A stretch of DNA of 64,000 nt from Cepaea nemoralis. Taxonomy: Eukaryota > Mollusca > Gastropoda > Stylommatophora > Helicidae. The notes below the pieces were generated by a model. The model ran no database searches, was not told the origin of the DNA, and saw nothing but the letters and a program-made list of their open reading frames with translations. The stretch spans positions 1 through 64,000 of the forward strand of contig JACEFZ010025808.1 of NCBI GenBank assembly GCA_014155875.1. Direction: 5' to 3'. Shown in pieces: positions 23,601 through 33,893 of the stretch. Position 1 is the first letter of the stretch. Each line of letters opens with the position of its first letter. A program made the translations under genes and the position numbers.

Positions 23601-25640
23601 ATGATTCGCTTAAAGACTGATCATCGCAAGACAAGGACAGAGACATTAAAATTAGGAACATGGAACGTTAGGACGTTAAACAACGACGGAAAATTAGAGA
23701 ACATAACACAAGAAATTCAAAGAGAAAAAATTAATATATTAGGTATGTGCGAAACGAGATGGACAGGAGCAGGCATCAAGATACATAAAGATTTTAAGAT
23801 TATTTATTCTGGAGGTGAGGATCGACATAGGGGAGTGGCAATAATTTTGGACCGGAAAACATCAACGTCTGTTCAGGGATATTGGGCCGTGTCGGACAGA
23901 GTTCTACTAGTTAAATTGAGTGGCAGACCTTTTAACATAAATGTTATTCAAGTATATGCCCCAACAGGAGAGTCCAGTGAAGATAGTGTAGAGGAATTTT
24001 ATAATGACATAGAGTCTGCCTTAAAGAAATGTAAAAATTCAGAAATAAACATCATAATAGGGGACTTCAATGCAAAAGTAGGAAATCAAGGGGATAGATA
24101 CACAGTAGGAAACTATGGTTTAGGAGAGAGAACTGAAAGAGGATACAGACTAGTAGAGTGGGCAAAAGAACAGGAAATGATTGTAGGAAACACCTGGTTC
24201 AAGCAACACCCTAGAAGATTATGGACCTGGAGGAGTCCTGATAGCAGGATTAGAAACCAGATTGACTACATTCTCATTAGCAGAAGATTTAGAAACGCGC
24301 TAACAGTAGCAAAAACAGTTCCCAGTGCTGATTGTTATAGTGACCACAGACTACACACAGGAACATTGAGGATAAAGTTGAAGAAAGTCAAGTATACAAC
24401 AGGGAACACTAAATATGATTTGTGTACATTGAGTAATGACAAGGAAATACAAAACAAATTCAACATAGAAGTACAGAACAGATTTGAAATATTGTCTGAT
24501 CTAGAGATCCTATTCCAGGATGTGGATGATCAATGGGAAATGTTAAAGAATTCAATCAATGTGGCTGCAGAAAAAACTATTCCAAAATTAAAGAAGGTGG
24601 GTCGTAAGAAATGGATGACAGAGGAAATTTTACACTTAATGGAAACAAGAAGACTCAATAAAAATAATCCTGCCAAATATGAAGAAATTCACAGACAAGT
24701 CAGAATATTATGTAGGAAGGCAAAAGAATCATGGCTTGAGGAAAAGTGCTTAGAAATTGAAAAACAACACAACAGTCAAAATACCAAATTAGTGCACAAA
24801 AGAATTCAGGAACTTACTAATAAAAGAACAAGTACATCAACAGGCTGTCTAAAAACTAAAGATGGCAAAGTCATAATAGAAAAAGATCAGATTCTACATG
24901 TATGGACAGATTATGTGAAAGACCTGTATAATGATAACAGAGAGGAACAGTATGCTATTAGATTTAATAATGAAGGACCAGCAATTTTAAAGATGGAGGT
25001 TCAAAATGTTCTTAAGCATATGAAAGCTGGCAAGGCCCCCGGTGCAGATAACATCACAACAGAAATGATTAGAGCTCTAGAAGAATTTGGACTAGAGCAA
25101 GTCACTAGACTGCTGAACACATTATATGATACTGGAGATGTACCTTCTGAATTATGTAATTCTGTATTTATTGCAATCCCAAAGAAATCAGGAGCCTTAG
25201 AATGTGATCAACATAGAACAATTAGTATAATGAGTCACATCACAAAGATTTTGTTACGAATTATCATGCAAAGAGTGAGGAAGAAAATACAACCTGAAAT
25301 AGGGGAAGAACAATGTGGTTTTGTAGAAGGAAAGGGTACAGTAAATGCTGTGTATATGCTGCGAACAGTTATTGAACGTGCTTTAGAAGTAAACAAGGAT
25401 ATACATCTTTGCTTTATTGACTACACAAAGGCTTTTGATAGAGTTAGACATGTCAACATTGTGGATATGCTTGCAGATCTACAAATTGATGGGAAAGACA
25501 TTAGACTTATAAAAAACATATATTGGAAACAACAAGCTGCCATAAGGATTGATAATGAAGTAGGACAATACCAACCTATTAAGAGAGGTGTTAGGCAAGG
25601 GATGTGTAATGTCTCCAGATCTTTTTTCCCTATACAGTGA
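23601..25640 (+). CDS. LINE ORF, part 1: APE endonuclease and N-terminal reverse transcriptase
   Basis: This is the element's replication protein, which would nick target DNA and prime reverse transcription of its own RNA. Order of domains: an APE-type endonuclease at residues ~17-255, with LGTWNVRTL, the metal-binding E in CETRWTGAG, IIGDFNAKVG and SDHRL near the end; then a charged linker to ~460; then the RT with GKAPGADNITTEM, FIAIPKKSG, EEQCGFVEGKGT and the first catalytic Asp in FIDYTKAFDRVRH. The frame ends early because one extra base near 25601-25603 shifts it just after VRQG. The rest of the RT continues in another frame. Everything else is open, so the copy is young. APE plus RT without RNase H and a TGAT tail suggest an RTE-like clade. 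Confidence 0.92.
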   Translation: MIRLKTDHRKTRTETLKLGTWNVRTLNNDGKLENITQEIQREKINILGMCETRWTGAGIKIHKDFKIIYSGGEDRHRGVAIILDRKTSTSVQGYWAVSDRVLLVKLSGRPFNINVIQVYAPTGESSEDSVEEFYNDIESALKKCKNSEINIIIGDFNAKVGNQGDRYTVGNYGLGERTERGYRLVEWAKEQEMIVGNTWFKQHPRRLWTWRSPDSRIRNQIDYILISRRFRNALTVAKTVPSADCYSDHRLHTGTLRIKLKKVKYTTGNTKYDLCTLSNDKEIQNKFNIEVQNRFEILSDLEILFQDVDDQWEMLKNSINVAAEKTIPKLKKVGRKKWMTEEILHLMETRRLNKNNPAKYEEIHRQVRILCRKAKESWLEEKCLEIEKQHNSQNTKLVHKRIQELTNKRTSTSTGCLKTKDGKVIIEKDQILHVWTDYVKDLYNDNREEQYAIRFNNEGPAILKMEVQNVLKHMKAGKAPGADNITTEMIRALEEFGLEQVTRLLNTLYDTGDVPSELCNSVFIAIPKKSGALECDQHRTISIMSHITKILLRIIMQRVRKKIQPEIGEEQCGFVEGKGTVNAVYMLRTVIERALEVNKDIHLCFIDYTKAFDRVRHVNIVDMLADLQIDGKDIRLIKNIYWKQQAAIRIDNEVGQYQPIKRGVRQGMCNVSRSFFPIQ

Positions 25641-26484
25641 AAATATTTTCAGAAATGTAGAAGACCTAAATGGAATCAGCATTGGAGGACGAAACATAAA
25701 TAACATTAGATATGCAGATGATACAGTATTGATTGCAGACAATGCACAGGATCTGCAACAATTAGTAGACGCTGTTGTTGTACACAGTGAGCAGCTTGGG
25801 TTGGAATTAAATTGTAGGAAGACACAGGTTATGGTCGTCACTAGGAAGAACGAAGTACCACAATGTAATATACAAGTAAATGGGAATATTCTTCAACAAG
25901 TGAATCGGTTCAATTATCTCGGAACAGTCATAACATCTGATGGCAGATGCCTTGAAGAGATTAGAACAAGAATCGCCATTGCGAAAGTAGCCTTTAGCAA
26001 GATGAAAAACATTCTGACCAATAAAATGATGTCAATTGAAACGAGAAAAAGAGTGTTGAGGGGATACATAGAGCCTGTTCTTTTGTATGGATGTGAAACT
26101 TGGACAATGAGCAGTCAAGCTGAAAAGCATCTGATGGCTGCAGAAATGTGGTTTCTGAGGAAAATGCAAAGAATACCATGGACAGATAGAAAAACCAATG
26201 ACCAAGTACTACAAGAGACAAATAAAAATCGTAGATTGATTAGAGAAATTATACGTAGACAGTCAAAATTTTTTGGACATGTTATGAGAAGAAATGGACT
26301 GGAGAACTTAGTGACAGCTGGCAAGATCGAAGGGAACAGACCAAGAGGAAGACCGAGAGGAAAATACCTGGATGGCTTGGCCACATGGCATGGACGAGAC
26401 AGGAACACTGAGCTGATCCACGACTCTGGTGATCGAGTGAAATGGCGAATCATGACCGCCCACGCTTTCCGGCATGGCACATGA
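25588..26484 (+). CDS. LINE ORF, part 2: RT palm (YADD) to C-terminus
   Basis: Continuation of the RT in the +1 frame after the single-base lesion. The real join is near 25603; the upstream ATG at 25588 is incidental. It contains VMSPDLFSLYSENIF, the catalytic box RYADDTVLIAD, LNCRKTQVMV, the LGTVITSDG thumb motif, YGCETWT and the C-terminal FFGHVMRRNGLENLV block followed by a basic PRGRPRGKY tail. These are the usual late motifs of this LINE group. It stops at 26482-26484, just before the repetitive tail. Confidence 0.92.
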   Translation: MLGKGCVMSPDLFSLYSENIFRNVEDLNGISIGGRNINNIRYADDTVLIADNAQDLQQLVDAVVVHSEQLGLELNCRKTQVMVVTRKNEVPQCNIQVNGNILQQVNRFNYLGTVITSDGRCLEEIRTRIAIAKVAFSKMKNILTNKMMSIETRKRVLRGYIEPVLLYGCETWTMSSQAEKHLMAAEMWFLRKMQRIPWTDRKTNDQVLQETNKNRRLIREIIRRQSKFFGHVMRRNGLENLVTAGKIEGNRPRGRPRGKYLDGLATWHGRDRNTELIHDSGDRVKWRIMTAHAFRHGT

Positions 26485-26499
26485 TTGATTGATTGATTC
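26481..26499 (+). repeat. (TGAT)n 3' tail of the LINE
   Basis: TGATTGATTGATTGATTC immediately follows the stop codon. A simple-repeat tail instead of poly(A) is characteristic of RTE/CR1-like LINEs. Confidence 0.85.
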
Positions 26500-26776
26500 T
26501 TCAACACCGAGGGGTGGTGATGGTACTTAGTAGGAGTTATGGAGCTGACAGGAGAGCTAGGCGGCAGGGGAAATAATAACGGCGCACGATCATCATGTGT
26601 TTGCTTTAAAATATTTCCTTACAACAATGTCAATGAAGAAATGTTCAAATGTATAACATGTTGGAAATTTTGCGCATATGTCACCTACATGTCCACATGC
26701 AACGCTCTGTAAAAACACGAACAATACAATTTGCAACGATTTTAACACACAATAAAAGTTTAAAATAAAAAAAAAA
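26500..26776. other. No gene recognised
   Basis: Between the LINE tail and the left target duplication of the retropseudogene. It ends in an A-rich stretch at 26762-26778. Confidence 0.4.
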
Positions 26777-26788
26777 AACTATGAGCTA

Positions 26789-27615
26789 AGTACGTATCCC
26801 ATGGTCGATCCTACAGCCGCACGTACCTTTACAAATTGGTTGCCGAAAACGTATCTGGCCATCCAAGGGTCTTCTGCGTTGCCACTACAAGGATCTGTCT
26901 GACAAGCCATTCTTCGCAGTTCTTGTTGAATACATGAGCTCAGGCTCTGTGTTTGCCATGGTGTGGGAAGGCACTGGAATTGTGAAAATGGGCAGAAAGA
27001 TGCTTGGTCCTACAAATCCACAGCCTTCTGAGCCAGGAACCATCTGAGGAGACTACTGTATCGAAGTTGGGCGAAACATCTGCCATGGTAGCGATTCTGT
27101 TGAGACTGCAGAACGAGAGATTGCCTTGTGGTTCAAGCAAGAAGAACTTTCCGAATATGAAATTACCAACAAAAAATGGATTTTTGAATCAAATTAATTT
27201 CAGCAATTCCATGGCTTATTGTATATGCAACCATTGCACACTGTAGTTAATTTTTAGTGTAATTTGGCATACTTTGTGTTTCAATTGTACCAGAATCTTG
27301 CCCCACACAAACAGTAAAGTTTGAATAAAACAAAAATATGAACTTAAGACTCAAATACGTTTATTGCACATGTAAACAAAGGAACTGAAATTACCACTAT
27401 GGCACCTTTCATTAGTACCAATGCAGGTGTCCATTTTAATATGCACATTATTTTGTTAGTGACTACAATTAATGTCCGCTACCATGACAGTTGTGTTACA
27501 ATGAAAATACAATCTCCACTGTAATATATGTTTTAAGTTAGAGAACTTCTTGCATAAATGTGATCACAAATAAAACTATAACTGCAAAAAAAAAAACAAC
27601 AACAACAAACAAACA
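26789..27615 (+). pseudogene. Processed pseudogene of nucleoside diphosphate kinase (NME/NDPK)
   Basis: NDPK transfers the gamma phosphate from ATP to other nucleoside diphosphates. A start-like [10 protein letters not shown] block (26809-) is followed by an internal deletion and frameshift. A nearly intact body then runs from [11 protein letters not shown] (26881-) through [17 protein letters not shown] and [14 protein letters not shown] to the active-site region ([13 protein letters not shown], containing the catalytic His) and [17 protein letters not shown] replaces the conserved Arg after PGTI. There are no introns. A long 3' UTR ends in A-rich sequence at 27585-27615, and AACTATGAGCTA flanks both ends (26777-26788 and 27616-27627). 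These are the marks of LINE-mediated retroposition. Confidence 0.93.
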
Positions 27616-27627
27616 AACTATGAGCTA

Positions 27628-27984
27628 TAATGAGCAGGTGAGCTAGAGTTTTCGAGATGCTGAGTATCTCTTCCGTTTCTGCGGATGCTTAAATATAAAT
27701 CCGCCTCAACACCCCGCGGGATCTAGATTTTGATACCATTATTTTGGTTTCTTGCTCGGCGAGCGTTGGCCTCACGGCCGCAGGAAAACAGTTGTCCAAA
27801 ACATTGTGTGATGTAACCGCAGCTTTTGCTTATAAGCTGTCTGGTTTCTCTTCACAACGTATAAATCTTTCGTGTTTTAGATTTTCATTGTGGTGATATT
27901 TCTGGAACTTCTTCAACAGCAGCCATGGCACCAGTTGACAGCATGGAATCCGTGAACATCGACCGTTTTCTCGAGGGGACACCC
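27628..27984 (+). other. Unique/repeat X-like sequence with a short ATG-initiated frame
   Basis: The GGTTTCTCTTCACAACGTAT word of repeat X recurs at 27843-27862. Beyond it an ATG in good context (GCCATGG, 27925) opens MAPVDSMESVNIDRFLEG, which then runs into C-rich MITE sequence. The frame is therefore a truncated first-exon-like or repeat-borne sequence. I do not recognise it. Confidence 0.3.
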
Positions 27985-29098
27985 TTCACCATATTTTCAG
28001 AACGTCATCCCCCCCCCCCCCTTTTCGTATTTCCTACCTACAAATTTGGCCTATGCCCCCCTTCACCATATTTTCAGAACGTCATTCCCCCCCCCCCCTT
28101 TCGTATTTCCTACCTAAAAATTCCCCCACCCACCCCTACACAGTTATCAGTTATCAGTTATCAGTTATCAGTTGGGGTATCTTCGTTGCACTCCGGACAT
28201 GTCCATAGGTGCTCAGATCCTCCCCCCAGCATATGCATCAGCGTCCGGTGGCTAATAGTGCCAGTTCTGTGTTGGTTGACGAGGCGCTTTGTTTTCCCGA
28301 TGTACCTCTCGCGTCTGGCTGTGCCGATTCTTACTCCCAGGTCTTTCATCCTGGAAAGCGATGTGGAATCACTGGCGTCAAAATCCTCTGTTCTCGCCAT
28401 ATCTTTAAGGGCGTTAATGACATCGGCACGATCCATGGGCTGGCCATCTACAGGGGGTGCAGAGCCAGCCAATTTATCAGCTCGTTCATTTCCCTCGACT
28501 CCCGCATGTCCCGGGACAAAGATGAAGGTGACTTTGCGGACAACAGACTTCCGCAGCGACTCAGTCCACTGTCTACGTACAGATCCAGCTTCGACCTTCT
28601 GAATCATGCTCATTGAATCACTTAGTACACACACGTTGGTATAATGCTGTGATTCCAGCCATATGAAAGCCTGTGTAACTGCCATCACCTCCATCGTCAT
28701 GCTGCTCGTGGTCATAGAGTGGGCACCACTGGATTCTTGAACGGTTCGGCCCGCTGAACGGGCTGTAAATGCCCACGCACTTCTCTGCTGCTTTACAACA
28801 GATCCATCTGTATACACAGTATACGTAATAATGGAAGCACATACTAAAACAAGTCTAGACGTCCACATAAAACGTGATTTGTGGGTCTACTTACTTTATA
28901 AAATGAATTTTAGAAGGGTGAGACGTAGAGAACTGTAAAGTATGAAGGGAAAAACAAGATCAAGTAATCGGTTCTTGTATTAACGCGATCTTGAAATAAT
29001 TTTCATTTCCCACCCCCACCCCCACCCTGGAAACCCCAAAATTCCCCCCTGGCGGGGGGGGGGGGGGGGGGAAATTCCCCACCGGTTGAGAACCACTG
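27985..29098 (+). mobile_element. hAT-type MITE copy 2, split by a LINE insertion
   Basis: Shares CACCATATTTTCAGAACG, CTTTTCGTATTTCCTACC, CAAGTCTAGACGTC and GTATTAACGCGATCTTGAAA with the MITE at 16604-16974 and ends in GGTTGAGAACCACTG at 29098. The left 70 bp is duplicated in tandem and the left TIR is missing. A minus-strand LINE (28144-28812) sits in the middle, duplicating TACACAG. Confidence 0.85.
28144..28812 (-). mobile_element. LINE 3' end with intact RNase H (family L1N), inserted in the MITE
   Basis: On the minus strand an open frame encodes an RNase HI domain with all four acidic/basic sites recognisable: YTDGS, MEVMAVTQA, LSDSMS and the VPGHAGVEGNERADKLAG block. A ~95-residue tail follows with a final CPECNED zinc-knuckle-like motif. 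The 3' end is a (TTATCAG)4 heptanucleotide tail at 28142-28170 (as read on the + strand). TACACAG is duplicated at 28137-28143 and 28813-28819. The apparent Met of the reading frame lies outside, in MITE sequence, so the 235-codon ORF is a chimera. Confidence 0.92.
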
Positions 29099-30721
29099 AT
29101 CTCAAAAGAATCTTCCTGTTCGTGGCCCAGGCTGAAATAAAAGCACATCAGATGTTGACCACTGAAGAAGATGAGAGAAGCTGTGAACATTAATAGCGGC
29201 TTCGATAAAAGTAAACAAAGACTACATCTTTGCTTCCTTGCCTTCAGAAAGACTTTCTATATAGAGTAAGACATGTCGACACGATAAAGATCCGTGCAGA
29301 CCTCCAAACTGACACAAAATCCTTTCGATTTGCAGAGAACAAATATTGGAAACAAGCTGCCATTACAATAGATAGTGAACTACGTCAATACCAACCAATG
29401 GAGTGTACGAGTGACAGGAATATGTAATGAATGTCTCTGGATCTTAACTGATTCATTGCCCAAGGATAATATATCGCTAAATGTAACCTGTTATTGGGAC
29501 AGAAGGACGATGTATCGCCATATTTTGGTCATCGTGTTGTTTTTATTCCGTAGTGTCTTCTGCAATTTCAATGCTCAGTGACTGGAAATTTGCATTGCAA
29601 TACTTGTTCATGTGAATGTGTGCCATGTTTGGCCCAAACCTACTTTGTGTTTCTTCTTCTTCAGCGTTCATCCGGATTTTTTTTCTTCCGGATGTGACTG
29701 CGTTGTGCCTGTTTACAGCAGAGCTGCGTTCTTGCGCCGTTAGGCCGACACATCCGACTTCTATGGGGCATTTGTTGACCGGGTTAACCTTCCCGGACTT
29801 TGTATTTGATATTGAATCATTTAATTTTCCCGTGTAGGAAAATATGAGAAATTTAGAAGATATGAAGGAATCGTCATCGGAGAACATCACGTCAATGGTA
29901 CAGGGGGGGGGGGGGGGGGGGGGGTTCAAATGAAAACCTTAATGTTATTTGGAGGGGGTGTTGGCTCTGGGGTTAATATGTTCTGAAAAAGTAAAGAACA
30001 AATGTATTTTTGTCTTCGAAGTTGCACAATGTGTGCGCTTCAATGCAAGTACTCCAACGTCTATAAAGTAGTTGATTCCTGTAGAAAAATATGGCCCTGG
30101 GGTCACTACTCAGTGCGCCTGACCCGGTCGTGAACATTCTATCACAGAAGTCAAGCCGTGTTGAAACTTCCTACTTCATTCATACACTTGATGGATTGCT
30201 AATTGTATCACCATACTGGATCTTCATTCTCCAATGAGTTTCTATAGGTTTCACCCCTTCGCTGATCAAATAATGGAAACAAAATGCTGCTCCTCTTTGG
30301 TGCATGTCAAAAGTGGGACGGCCATCTATAAATTGTCCTTAAGACGTCATCGTGTTCGTCTGTACCCTCGTGTCACGTGCTTAAGACTCGTGACATCCTT
30401 AACAACATTATTGGCTGGTTTTTAAAAAAATGGCACAGTTATTGTAATTTCAATCACCCTTTTAAGTCTTTCATTTAAAATCCCTTCATATAAGATGAAT
30501 GAATCACCAAAAACCAGAAGTAGAATCGGCAAGCTTTAGTAGAACACAACCACAAGTAACAAACCGGACGTAGCGGCTAAAGCCTTCGTTCATCTGTTTC
30601 CTTGTTATGGACTGGACACGTGTGTATTTAAATACCATGTGTGTGGTTATAACAATACGGCCTAGATTGCATAACATAACATATGCGGATGTGTCGGTAT
30701 TGTTTGCAATAAACGAACAGG
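29099..30721 (+). repeat. Left arm of a 3.5-kb imperfect palindrome
   Basis: Reverse-complementary to 30851-32655. In order on the + strand it contains a decayed fragment of an RTE-like RT (29215-29430: YRVRHVDTIK, NKYWKQAAITID), a SINE-G insertion (29649-29796) absent from the other arm, a G-run at 29900-29924, and a reverse-oriented mariner HTH remnant (30105-30295). Ends are offset by the hAT MITE that abuts the left side. Confidence 0.9.
29649..29796 (-). mobile_element. SINE-G (GAA-tailed ~148-bp SINE), copy 1
   Basis: Begins with (TTC)n at 29651-29662 and ends near CCCGG. ACTTTGT is duplicated at 29642-29648 and 29797-29803. The right palindrome arm near 32090-32110 shows the uninterrupted sequence. 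Confidence 0.92.
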
Positions 30722-30850
30722 GTAATGTTATTACTAGAAGTCCACGTGAAAAAAATCCCGGTCCTCACCGGGGCTTGAACCCGGGACCTCCAGTACTCGA
30801 GGCGGACACCATACCTCGAGACCACGCATCCGCTAAATGCCGAAGAAGAT
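30722..30850 (-). repeat. Palindrome spacer: SINE-S head fragment
   Basis: About 129 bp matching 19481-19611, with the tRNA-like box B GGGTTCAAGCC and box A GTGGTCTCGAGG read on the minus strand. This is the only part of the palindrome without a partner. Confidence 0.8.
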
Positions 30851-32655
30851 CCTGTTCGTTGTTTGCAAACAACACCGACACACCCGTATATGTTATGTTA
30901 TGCAGTCTAGGCCGCATTGTTATAACCACACACATGGTATTTAAATACACACGTGTCCAGTCCATAACAAGGAAACAGATGAACGAAGGCTTTAGCAACC
31001 ACGTCCGGTTTGTTACTTGTGATCGTGTTCTACTAAAGCCTGTCGATTCTACTTCTGGTGTTTGGTGATTCATTCATCTTGTACGAGGGGATTTTACTGA
31101 CTGGCTGGCTCAGCAAAACTTGGTAGAGTATTGATGCAAGACAAGGCAGACGTGGTTGCGGCCTTGTGGGAGCAGGTGTACACCTCGGAGGAGCAAATGG
31201 ATAACCATAGTCTGGCAAAAATGAGGCAGCGAGGAGTGACGACGGGATCTGGCCGATGCTCGACGCTAAGAGGAAAGGCGAGACGGACATATAATCAGAT
31301 CGCTACTGGAACTATTGGTGTGGGAACTCTTCGCTAGCTGCTGAGGATGGGGACGGAGCGCTTATGGGAATGCCCCGAATGCTGTGATGTCTGTTCCTAA
31401 ATCAATCAATCAATCAATCAATACGAGGCGATTTTAAATGAAAGACTTAAAAGGGTAATAGAAATTACAATAACTGTGCCATTTTTTTAAAAACCAGCCA
31501 ATAATGTTGTTAAGGATGCCACGAGTGTTAATCACGTGACACAGGGGTACAGACGAACATGATGACGTCTTAAGGACAATTTATAGATGGCCGTCCCACT
31601 TTTGACATGCACCAAAGAGAGGCAGAGTTCTGTTTCAGTTATTTAATCAGTGAAGGGGTGAAACCTATAAAAACTCATCGACAAATGAAGGTCCAGTATG
31701 GTGATACAATTAGCAATCCATCAAGTGTATGAATGAAGTAGGAAGTTTCCAACACGGCGTGACTTCGGTGAGAGAATGTTCACGACCGGGCCAGGCACAC
31801 CGAGTAGTGACCCCAGGGCCATATTTTTCTACAGGAATCCAACTACTTTATAGGCGTTGGAGGACTTGCAGTGAAGCGCACACATTGTGCAACTTCGAAG
31901 ACAAAAATACATTTGTTCTTTACTTTTTCAGAACATATTAACCCCAGAGCCAACACCCCTTCCAAATAACATTAAGGTTTTCATTTGAACCCCCCTTGTA
32001 CCATTGACGTGATGTTCTCTGATGACGATTCCTTCATATCTTCTAAATTTCTCATATTTTCACTACACGGGAAAATTAAATGATTCAATGCCAATCACAA
32101 AGTATGTTTCGACCAAACATGGCACACATTTACACGAACAAGTATTACAATGCAAATTTCCGGTCACTGAGCATTGAAATTGCAGAAGACACTACGGAAT
32201 AAAAACAACACGATGACCAAAATATGGCGATACATCGTCCTTCTGTCCCAATAACAGGTTACATTTAGCGATATATTATCCTTTGGCAATGAATCAGTTA
32301 AGATCCAGAGACATTCATTACATATTCCTGTCACTCGTACACTCCATTGGTTGGTATTGACGTAGTTCACTATCAATTTTAATGGCAGCTTGTTTCCAAT
32401 ATTTGTTCTCTGCAAATCGAAAGGATTTTGCTTCAGTTTGGAGGTCTGCACGGATCTTTATCGTGTCGACATGTCTTACTCTATACTCTGTATAAAAAGT
32501 CCTTGTGAAGGCAAGGAAGCAAAGATGTAGTCATTGTTTACTTTTATCGAAGCCGCTATTAATGTTCACAGCTTCTCTCATCTTCTTCAGTGGTCAACAT
32601 CTGATGTGCTTTTATTTCAGCCTGGGCCACGAGCAGGAAGATTATGTTGAGATCT
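30851..32655 (+). repeat. Right arm of the 3.5-kb imperfect palindrome
   Basis: Mirror of 29099-30721. It carries the mariner HTH remnant in + orientation (31620-31825), the RTE-like RT fragment in minus orientation (32325-32535), and a LINE tail insertion (31097-31421) not present in the left arm. Confidence 0.9.
31097..31421 (+). mobile_element. LINE L1N 3' tail inserted in the right palindrome arm
   Basis: Encodes LAGSAKLGRVLMQDKADVVA and the following RNase H tail to CPECCDVCS, homologous to the end of the protein at 28144-28812. It ends in (ATCA)n. The target duplication is TACGAGGGGATTTTA / TACGAGGCGATTTTA (31082-31096 and 31422-31436), and the left arm retains the empty site near 30490. 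Confidence 0.92.
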
Positions 32656-32703
32656 CCACCGGTCCCCTAGAGTTTGTTTCGAAAAAAGGGGAAAAAAAAT
32701 AAA

Positions 32704-32704
32704 T

Positions 32705-32736
<32 letters not shown>
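32704..32736. repeat. Poly(G) tract (33 bp)
   Basis: Homopolymer. It generates spurious poly-Gly and poly-Pro frames. Its length is likely unreliable. Confidence 0.9.
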
Positions 32737-32737
<1 letters not shown>

Positions 32738-32937
32738 AAGCGCATTCTTTTGTGAGACAGATTTCCACTCTCTGACTGTGGTGGTTCTCTCGGAGACTCC
32801 TGGGAGTCGTCGCTGGAGCTTTGGAGGTCGTGCTTTGTGCGACGCTTTCGGAATGCCGGCCTGCGGAAAGAGACCGAGCCATATGGGATAAAACCTGGTG
32901 CAGCGAAGTCGGTCATCTTGCCTTGAAAACTGGTGAA

Positions 32938-33360
32938 ATCAGTGCACTTGTCACCTCCACTTGACGACAGCGAAATCAGTGCACCTGTCACCTTCGCTTG
33001 ACGACAGCGAAGTCATGCACCTGTCACCTCCGCTTGACGACAGCGATGTCAGTGCACCTGTCACCCCCACTTGACGACAGGAAAATCAGTGCACCTGTCA
33101 CCTCCGCTTGGCGACAGCGAAGTCAGTGCACCTGTCACCCCCACTTGACGACAGCAAAGTCATGCACCTGTTACCTCAACTTGACAACAGCGAAGTCAGT
33201 GCACATGTCACCTCCGCTTGACGAAAGCGAAGTCAGTGCATCCGTCACCTCTATATGGCGACAGCGAAATCAGTGCACCCGTCACCTCCATATGACCACA
33301 GCGAAATCTGTGCACCCGTAACTTCCACATGACCACAGAGAAATCAGTGCACCAATATTG
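32938..33360. repeat. 37-bp minisatellite
   Basis: About eleven copies of ACGACAGCGAAATCAGTGCA plus CCTGTCACCTCCGCTTG, diverging toward the right end. The His/Thr-rich open frame at 32998-33321 is the repeat read through and is not a gene. Confidence 0.92.
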
Positions 33361-33718
33361 TCCCAAGAAACCCAGTATTCTTCCCATATGTCTGACTGTT
33401 CACTGTATTATGACTATTATCTGCCCCAATCTTCTTATCCAACGCTTACACAATATATTAATGCCCGGATGTTTGAGCAAAAGGCCTAGGAATTATGAGG
33501 TTCCATTTTACCACTGTATTAATTTTAGTTATTTAAGACTACATTTATGAGACAAGAAACAGGTCTATTCTAACTTTACTGTGTATTTTCAAAGCCTTAT
33601 ATGTAATAAGGTATAGTAATATATATTCCTCAAATGTTGTAAGACATATATAAAGTATTATTGTAATTGTGTTTCTACCAGTACGGGTTCCCGTACTTAG
33701 CTTAGGGTCTGTTAGACG

Positions 33719-33727
33719 CCGGAAGTG
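33719..33727 (+). promoter_or_regulatory. ETS-type motif CCGGAAGTG (candidate promoter element)
   Basis: A perfect GABP/ETS core. It lies 165 bp before a strong splice donor, as in TATA-less housekeeping promoters. Another CCGGAAGTG occurs at 38924-38932 without such a donor. Confidence 0.3.
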
Positions 33728-33891
33728 GAAGATTGTTCAACTGGATCTAGAGGCATGGCTTCTGTTTAGCTTTGTCTCCCGTGCATGTCTTCTGTTGATT
33801 TAATTCTCTTCGTGCTCTGTTTGACACGGTGTATGCATTAAATTCTACCGAAAAGTACGAAATTGTTCAAAGATTAGGATACAATTCGCGG
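33728..33891 (+). other. Candidate untranslated first exon (possibly of ZFR)
   Basis: The sequence from the ETS motif to a near-ideal donor (CGCG|GTAAGTATG, GT at 33892-33893) contains only two short upstream frames, both stopping within the exon. The next plausible acceptor belonging to a known gene on this strand is ZFR's at 45172-45173, about 11 kb away. The assignment is inference from position and signal strength only. Confidence 0.3.
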
Positions 33892-33893
33892 TA

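Noticed and set aside
28161..28868. A complete RNase H gene starting MWTSRLVLV
   Set aside because: The first ~18 codons are in the host MITE. The LINE begins at 28812, so the start is accidental.
32667..32991. Proline-rich protein frames
   Set aside because: Created by the poly(G) tract at 32704-32736 and the adjacent palindrome edge.
32998..33321. His/Thr-rich 107-codon gene
   Set aside because: It coincides exactly with the 37-bp minisatellite and shows its periodicity.
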